From Pseudomonadota bacterium (GTDB taxonomy: Bacteria > Myxococcota_A > Polyangia > Haliangiales > Haliangiaceae), in the NCBI GenBank assembly GCA_023386455.1, contig JAEWJO010000682.1, forward strand, positions 1 to 12,017: 12,017 nt of DNA, in the 5' to 3' direction. Shown here piece by piece: positions 7,115 through 12,017 of this stretch (position 1 is its first letter; each line of letters opens with the position of its first letter). The translations under genes and the position numbers were made by a program. The notes below the pieces were generated by a model that ran no database searches, was not told the DNA's origin, and worked only from the letters and a program-made list of their open reading frames with translations.

Positions 7115-8242
7115 ATGTCGATCATGCGGCGGTTCGCCACCCTGCCCGTTCGTGTCGGCGAGCGCATCGGCCTGCTCGAGCCGCCGCCGCCGGCGTTGCC
7201 GCCCGGCGCGAGCTTGCCGCGCCACACGTTTCGCTGGGATCTCGACAAGACGTACCTGCGTACCGAGTTCGACTCGCTCGCGGATCTCGCGAAGAGCGCG
7301 ATCGAGACCGCCGCCGACAAGCAGGCGTTTCCGGGCGCGACCGCGCTGCTCCGCGCGTTGCGGCAGGACGGCAATCGCATCTGCATTGTCTCGGGCAGCC
7401 CGACGCAGATGCGCCAGGTGCTCGCCGCGAAGCTCGCGCTCGACGGCGTCGAGTACGACGAGTTCACGCTCAAGAACAACCTGAAGAACATCTTGCGCGG
7501 CCGGTTCCGCGCGCTGCGCGCACAGATTCCGTACAAGCTGCCCGCGATGCTGATGTCGCGGATCGCCGCGCCCGCGGGCGCCGAGACGCTGTTCGGCGAC
7601 GACGCCGAGGCCGACGCGATCATCTACTGCCTCTACGCCGATCTCGTCGCCGGCATCGTGTCGATCCAGGATCTCGAGCGGGTGCTGATCGCGTCGCGCG
7701 CGTACGAGGACGACGCCGAGCGCTGCCTCGATCTCGCGCGCCGCGTGCCGAAGGCGCCCGTCGTGCGCCGGATCTTCATCCACCTCGACCGGCGGTCCCC
7801 GCCGATGGGCTTTCGCCGGTTCGGGCCGCGCCTCGTGCCCGTCTACAACTACTTCCAGGCGGCCCTGGTCCTCTACGCCGACAAGGTGCTGACCGCCCGG
7901 CAGGTGATCTTCGTCGCACTCGAGATGCTCGATTCCGGCCAGTACGAGCTGGGCCACCTCGCCACGAGCGTCCAGGACGTCATCCGGCGCGGCCGCATCA
8001 CCCGCGAGAAGGCCCTCGAGCTGACCGCCGAGGCCAACGAGGCAGCCGCGTCCGGCGCACTATCCGGGCGTACAGATCTGCCACCGTTCGAACGCATCGC
8101 CGAGTCGTTTCGCGTGCGAGTCCGCGAGCTTGGCAATGCCCCGGTCGATCCAGACCCCGAGCTCGAGCCGCTGGACTACGTACGTCTCGTCGACGAGGAG
8201 CACGAGCACAGGCACAAGCGGCGCCGCCACGGTATGGGGTGA
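7115..8242 (+). CDS. HAD-superfamily phosphatase, APP1/DUF2183-like (possible phosphatidate phosphatase)
   Basis: This 375-residue protein carries HAD motifs in order. Motif I is WDLDKTYL (Asp42, Asp44, Thr46), motif II is IVSGSP (Ser94), motif III is Lys142 in IPYKLPA, and motif IV is FGDDAEAD (Asp163, Asp164, Asp168) followed by AIIYCLYADLVAG. The arrangement and the GDDAEAD-xxIY wording resemble the catalytic domain of yeast APP1-type phosphatidate phosphatases (DUF2183). The substrate is therefore possibly a lipid phosphate, but this is an inference. It has no signal peptide. A C-terminal, mostly helical region (about 225-375) is unrecognised and ends in a basic His/Arg-rich tail (EEHEHRHKRRRHGMG). 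It starts 2 bp after the plsX stop. The pairing with plsX, which supplies acyl-phosphate, strengthens a role in glycerolipid metabolism. Confidence 0.7.
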   Translation: MSIMRRFATLPVRVGERIGLLEPPPPALPPGASLPRHTFRWDLDKTYLRTEFDSLADLAKSAIETAADKQAFPGATALLRALRQDGNRICIVSGSPTQMRQVLAAKLALDGVEYDEFTLKNNLKNILRGRFRALRAQIPYKLPAMLMSRIAAPAGAETLFGDDAEADAIIYCLYADLVAGIVSIQDLERVLIASRAYEDDAERCLDLARRVPKAPVVRRIFIHLDRRSPPMGFRRFGPRLVPVYNYFQAALVLYADKVLTARQVIFVALEMLDSGQYELGHLATSVQDVIRRGRITREKALELTAEANEAAASGALSGRTDLPPFERIAESFRVRVRELGNAPVDPDPELEPLDYVRLVDEEHEHRHKRRRHGMG

Positions 8243-8256
8243 AGCCGCACTGAGAC

Positions 8257-8296
8257 CGTGGTGTGACAGTCGTGCCCCCTCGCAGAGAACACCACG
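8257..8296. repeat. 8-bp inverted repeat with 24-base loop downstream of the phosphatase gene
   Basis: CGTGGTGT (8257-8264) pairs perfectly with ACACCACG (8289-8296). No T-run follows, so it is not a standard intrinsic terminator. It could be a weak transcript 3' end or a binding site in the 123-bp gap before the next lipoprotein gene. Apart from this and the promoter at 8330-8359, I see nothing else in the gap. Confidence 0.25.
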
Positions 8297-8329
8297 CCGC
8301 ATGCTGCTTACTGCCTGTGATCCCAAAGT

Positions 8330-8359
8330 TTGGTCGGAGAGTGATTCGTTTTGTACGTT
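8330..8359 (+). promoter_or_regulatory. -35/-10 promoter for the Cys-rich lipoprotein gene
   Basis: TTGGTC (8330-8335) and TACGTT (8354-8359) are separated by 18 bases, the best -35/-10 pair in the window. The -10 ends six bases before GTG 8366, again placing the predicted transcription start on the start codon. A competing in-frame start, TTG 8351, lies upstream of the -10 and would need a transcript from elsewhere. It has a GGAG 11 bases upstream (8336-8339). Confidence 0.5.
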
Positions 8360-8365
8360 GGTGTC

Positions 8366-9856
8366 GTGCGTCGTCCGGACCTCTGGTTAGCGCGTAGCGT
8401 GCGCGCGCTCGCGTGCGCGGCTGCCGTGCTGGCGGCCTGCGGCGACGAGGGCGGGACCAAGACGCCGGACGCCGGCGGTCTCGACGCGCCCGGCGACGCA
8501 CCGGATACGAGCGCGTGTCGCGAGTTCCACGGGACCGCGCTGTCGGTCCCGGTGCACGTCACCGGCTCGCTCGACAAGGCCGACGTGCAGAGCCCGATGC
8601 AGTGCGGAGTCGTCGATGCACCGTACGGCATCGAGTCGATGGGTCCCGACAGCGTCATCAAGATCGACGGGCTCGTCGCGGGTACGCCGTACGTCGTCAA
8701 GCTCGACTCGCCGTCCGACCTCGCGTTCTACGTGTCGACGGGATGCTCGGCGCCCTCGGGTCCCGCCGAGGCGGAGTGCGCGCTGTTCGTCGACGCGAGC
8801 TCCGGCAGCCGCGAGGTCGGCCGCTTCGTCGCCGAGGGTCCGGTCGCGTACGTCGTCGTCGACTACTACGCGTCGCACGCGCCGCAGTCGAACGCGTTCA
8901 TGCTCGATGTCTACGCCGAGGCCTGCACCTCGGCCGCGCAGTGCAACGGCGCGACGCCGGTCTGCTCGGCCGGCCGCTGCGTCGAGTGCACGTCGAGCTT
9001 CGACTGCGGTAGTGCGGTCGCGCCGCGGTGCGATGCCGTCTCGAACACGTGCATCGCCGGCATGGACCTGTGCACGACCGACGATCTGAACGAGCCAGCA
9101 AACGACGGCCCCGCCGGCGCAGTCCCGCTCGTGCTCGATGCAGGCGGCAACGCGACGGTGACCGCGCAGATCTGCTCGCAGCCGCGCACCGAGTCCGACT
9201 ACTACAAGCTCCAGGTGACGTCGCTCGGCGACGTCTGGGACATCTCGGTCAACTGGACCGGCACGCGCGATCTCGATCTCGAGGTCCTCGACGCCGAAGG
9301 CGAGACGATGGGGCTCTCGTTCTGGGAGCACCCCGAGACGATGCGTCTCACGTACCTGCCGCTCGGTACCTACTACGTTCGCGTCCGCGATTTCTCGGCG
9401 TCGACGACGACGTCGATCGCCTACACGCTGACCGCGCACCGCACCGCCGGCACCGCGTGCACGACGCGCGACGACTGCGGCGCCGAGTTCCGCAACCAGC
9501 TCTATCGCGGCGATTGCGTCGCCGGCGCGTGCGTACCGATCGAGGGTGGCGGAGCCGTCGCCGAGGGCGACGCGTGCGACAGCGTCTCGGACTGTGGAGC
9601 CGGCCTGTCGTGTCCGAGCTACTTCTTCGTCCAGAACGCGGCGACGCGAAACGTGTGCGCGCGCTCGTGCAACAGCGACAGCAACTGCGCGCCGCTCGGC
9701 CCCGACTACGTCTGTACGACGTATCTCGTGACCAACATCTGCGTGCAGAAGTGCACGACGTCGCTGCAGTGCCCGACGTCGCTCGATGATCCGCCGCAGG
9801 CGGGCCCCTGGTACCGGTTCACGTGTAACGCGACCACAGGCCGCTGCGCGCCGTAG
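8366..9856 (+). CDS. Cys-rich lipoprotein with two beta domains (second pre-peptidase C-terminal-like)
   Basis: This 496-residue protein has a lipoprotein signal ending AAAVLAAC (Cys25) and the common CGDEGG mature start, then a Pro/Asp/Gly linker. The order of parts is a beta domain (about 50-186), a Cys-rich module (187-235; CTSAAQC, CSAGRC, CTSSFDC), a second beta domain (236-364) and a second Cys-rich module (365-496; CTTRDDC, CDSVSDC, CARSCNSDSNC, CTTSLQC). The second beta domain reads like a PPC fold: DYYKLQV, DLDLEVLDAEG, LGTYYVRVRD. No catalytic residues were seen, so a surface structural or binding role is likely. I prefer GTG 8366 because a promoter ends just before it; TTG 8351 would add five residues. 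The stop directly abuts the stop of the convergent oxidoreductase gene. Confidence 0.85.
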   Translation: MRRPDLWLARSVRALACAAAVLAACGDEGGTKTPDAGGLDAPGDAPDTSACREFHGTALSVPVHVTGSLDKADVQSPMQCGVVDAPYGIESMGPDSVIKIDGLVAGTPYVVKLDSPSDLAFYVSTGCSAPSGPAEAECALFVDASSGSREVGRFVAEGPVAYVVVDYYASHAPQSNAFMLDVYAEACTSAAQCNGATPVCSAGRCVECTSSFDCGSAVAPRCDAVSNTCIAGMDLCTTDDLNEPANDGPAGAVPLVLDAGGNATVTAQICSQPRTESDYYKLQVTSLGDVWDISVNWTGTRDLDLEVLDAEGETMGLSFWEHPETMRLTYLPLGTYYVRVRDFSASTTTSIAYTLTAHRTAGTACTTRDDCGAEFRNQLYRGDCVAGACVPIEGGGAVAEGDACDSVSDCGAGLSCPSYFFVQNAATRNVCARSCNSDSNCAPLGPDYVCTTYLVTNICVQKCTTSLQCPTSLDDPPQAGPWYRFTCNATTGRCAP

Positions 9857-10777
9857 TCAGAACGTCACGACGAGCTTGCCGACGACGTCGCGTGACTCGA
9901 GCCGCGCGTGTGCGGCGGCGATCTGCTGGACCGGCATCGCCGTCACGGTCGCCTTCACGTCGAGCTTCGTGCACGCGTCGATCGTCTTCCGCAGCAGCTC
10001 GCGGTCGCCGAACAGGTGCCGCAGGTGGACGCCGATCATCGACTGGCTGCGCATCACGAGCTTCGTCGCGTCGATCCTCTGGGGCTCGCCGCTCGATGCG
10101 CCGACGATCACGATGCGGCCACGCGGCTTCAGCGCGGCGACGCTCGTCTGGAACGCCTCGCCGCCGACACCATCGAGCACGAGATCGACGCCGTCCTTGG
10201 CCACGTCGCGCAGCTCGCTGTAGCCGCAGGCGATGTCGGCGCCGACGTGCGCGCGCTTCGTCGCGCTCGCCGTACCGATCGTCGTCATGCCGAGCGTCCT
10301 CGCGACCTGCACCGCGATGTGGCCGAGTCCGCCGGCGGCGGCCTGGACGACGCAGACCTCGCCGGCACGGGCATGTCCGCAGGTGACGAGCGCGTGATAC
10401 GCGGTGAGGAGCGCGATCGGCAGCGCGGCGCGCTGCTCGGCGGCCGCGTCGGCGGGCCACACGATGCACGCGTCGGCCGGCACGGCGACGAACCCGGCGC
10501 CGAGGCCGGTGCCGACGATCGAGACGCGGGCACCGATCGGCGGCGACGTGACGCCGTGGCCGCGCGCGACGACGATCCCCGCCGCTTCCTGGCCGGAGAC
10601 GAACGGAGGTGTCGGTCCGCCGGGATAGGTCCCGCGGCGCTGCAGGATGTCCGACCAGTTGAGGCCGACGGCCTCGACGCGAACGAGGACCTGACCGCGG
10701 CCGGCCGTCGGTGCCTCGCGCTCGGTCAGCCGGAGCAACTCCGGCCCACCGAACGCTGTCACCTCGATCGCGAGCAC
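9857..10777 (-). CDS. Zinc-independent NADPH:quinone oxidoreductase-like MDR family protein
   Basis: This 306-residue medium-chain dehydrogenase/reductase probably reduces quinones or other enones with NAD(P)H in the cytoplasm. Typical features from Met1 at 10777 are IEVTAFGGPELL (4-15), VEAVGLNWSDILQRRG with Asn40 and Asp43, FVSGQEAAG (59-67), the nucleotide-binding AAAGGLGHIAVQVAR (from about 146), LVLDGVGGEAF and the C-terminal DVVGKLVVTF. The structural zinc Cys cluster is absent, as in the QOR branch. A longer reading from GTG 10813 adds 12 residues. I prefer GTG 10777, because homologues begin right at this beta strand and TATGGT lies six bases upstream. The stop is directly adjacent to the stop of the convergent lipoprotein gene. 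It is divergent from the response-regulator gene. Confidence 0.88.
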   Translation of the reverse strand: MLAIEVTAFGGPELLRLTEREAPTAGRGQVLVRVEAVGLNWSDILQRRGTYPGGPTPPFVSGQEAAGIVVARGHGVTSPPIGARVSIVGTGLGAGFVAVPADACIVWPADAAAEQRAALPIALLTAYHALVTCGHARAGEVCVVQAAAGGLGHIAVQVARTLGMTTIGTASATKRAHVGADIACGYSELRDVAKDGVDLVLDGVGGEAFQTSVAALKPRGRIVIVGASSGEPQRIDATKLVMRSQSMIGVHLRHLFGDRELLRKTIDACTKLDVKATVTAMPVQQIAAAHARLESRDVVGKLVVTF

Positions 10778-10783
10778 ATGGGC

Positions 10784-10789
10784 ACCATA
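10784..10789 (-). promoter_or_regulatory. -10-like TATGGT before the oxidoreductase start
   Basis: On the minus strand, TATGGT (10789 to 10784) is followed by six bases and then GTG (10777-10775). No Shine-Dalgarno sequence is at a usable distance. It is the same geometry as at 4887-4899 and supports a leaderless start at 10777. No strong -35 is visible. Confidence 0.4.
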
Positions 10790-10872
10790 CACCTCGACCG
10801 TGGAGCGTCCCACGCCAGGGCGCTCGTCGAATCACCGAGCGAGCCGAGCACCCGCGGCCGGCGAAGACACGC

Positions 10873-10878
10873 TATAAC
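10873..10878 (+). promoter_or_regulatory. -10 hexamer TATAAC, leaderless start at 10886
   Basis: TATAAC differs from the TATAAT consensus only at the last base and stands out in this GC-rich region. It ends seven bases before ATG 10886 and no Shine-Dalgarno sequence lies between. No good -35 was seen at 16-18 bases upstream. The remaining part of the 108-bp divergent gap (10778-10885) shows no other recognisable element. Confidence 0.5.
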
Positions 10879-10885
10879 GAACGCA

Positions 10886-12017
<1,132 letters not shown>

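Noticed and set aside
8257..8296. The inverted repeat after the phosphatase gene as a Rho-independent terminator
   Set aside because: The loop is 24 bases and no T-run follows. It is kept only as a low-confidence inverted repeat.

Overview
The window is very GC-rich, with strong G/C bias at third codon positions. It carries several outer-surface lipoproteins of a kind common in predatory and social delta-proteobacteria: CGD-type lipoboxes, Asp/Gly/Ala/Pro-rich linkers, Cys-rich modules, and LamG/DUF2341 and pre-peptidase-C-like beta domains. Together with a sigma54-type response regulator carrying a GAFTDA loop, this points to Myxococcota (Polyangiales or Haliangiales/Kofleriaceae-like). The assignment rests on gene style, not on a database match. 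I saw no rRNA, tRNA, CRISPR array, insertion sequence or prophage gene.

Layout. (1) Positions 1-3529 (+): a compact MacAB-TolC-type tripartite efflux operon, made of the end of the periplasmic adaptor, a LolD/MacB-type ATPase, a MacB-type permease and a TolC-type outer-membrane channel. Its genes overlap at start/stop codons and each internal gene has a Shine-Dalgarno sequence. (2) 3575-about 4020 (+): the 5' part of a lipoprotein gene with Ig-like repeats, which loses coding sense where it meets the 3' end of (3). (3) 4021-4839 (-): a 5'-3' exonuclease resembling the N-terminal domain of DNA polymerase I. (4) 4899-6032 (+): a DUF2341/LamG-like lipoprotein, divergent from the exonuclease across 59 bp holding a perfect 14-bp palindrome. 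(5) 6057-8242 (+): plsX followed 2 bp later by a HAD-type (APP1/DUF2183-like) phosphatase, probably a two-gene lipid operon. (6) 8366-9856 (+): a Cys-rich lipoprotein, tail-to-tail with zero spacing against (7) 9857-10777 (-), a zinc-less NADPH:quinone-reductase-like dehydrogenase. (8) 10886-window end (+): an NtrC-family response regulator, truncated by the window edge.

The most general signal is in the start regions. Genes that begin a transcription unit (3575, 4839-, 4899, 6057, 8366, 10777-, 10886) lack a Shine-Dalgarno sequence and have a -10-like hexamer ending only 6-10 bases before the start codon. Genes inside operons (229, 930, 2162, 7115) have clear purine-rich Shine-Dalgarno sequences. 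This suggests leaderless or near-leaderless mRNAs for promoter-proximal genes and it settles several start codons. I found no clear new defence or mobile system. The items most worth checking are the leaderless pattern, the broken junction near 4021, the plsX-phosphatase pair and the GAFTDA regulator.
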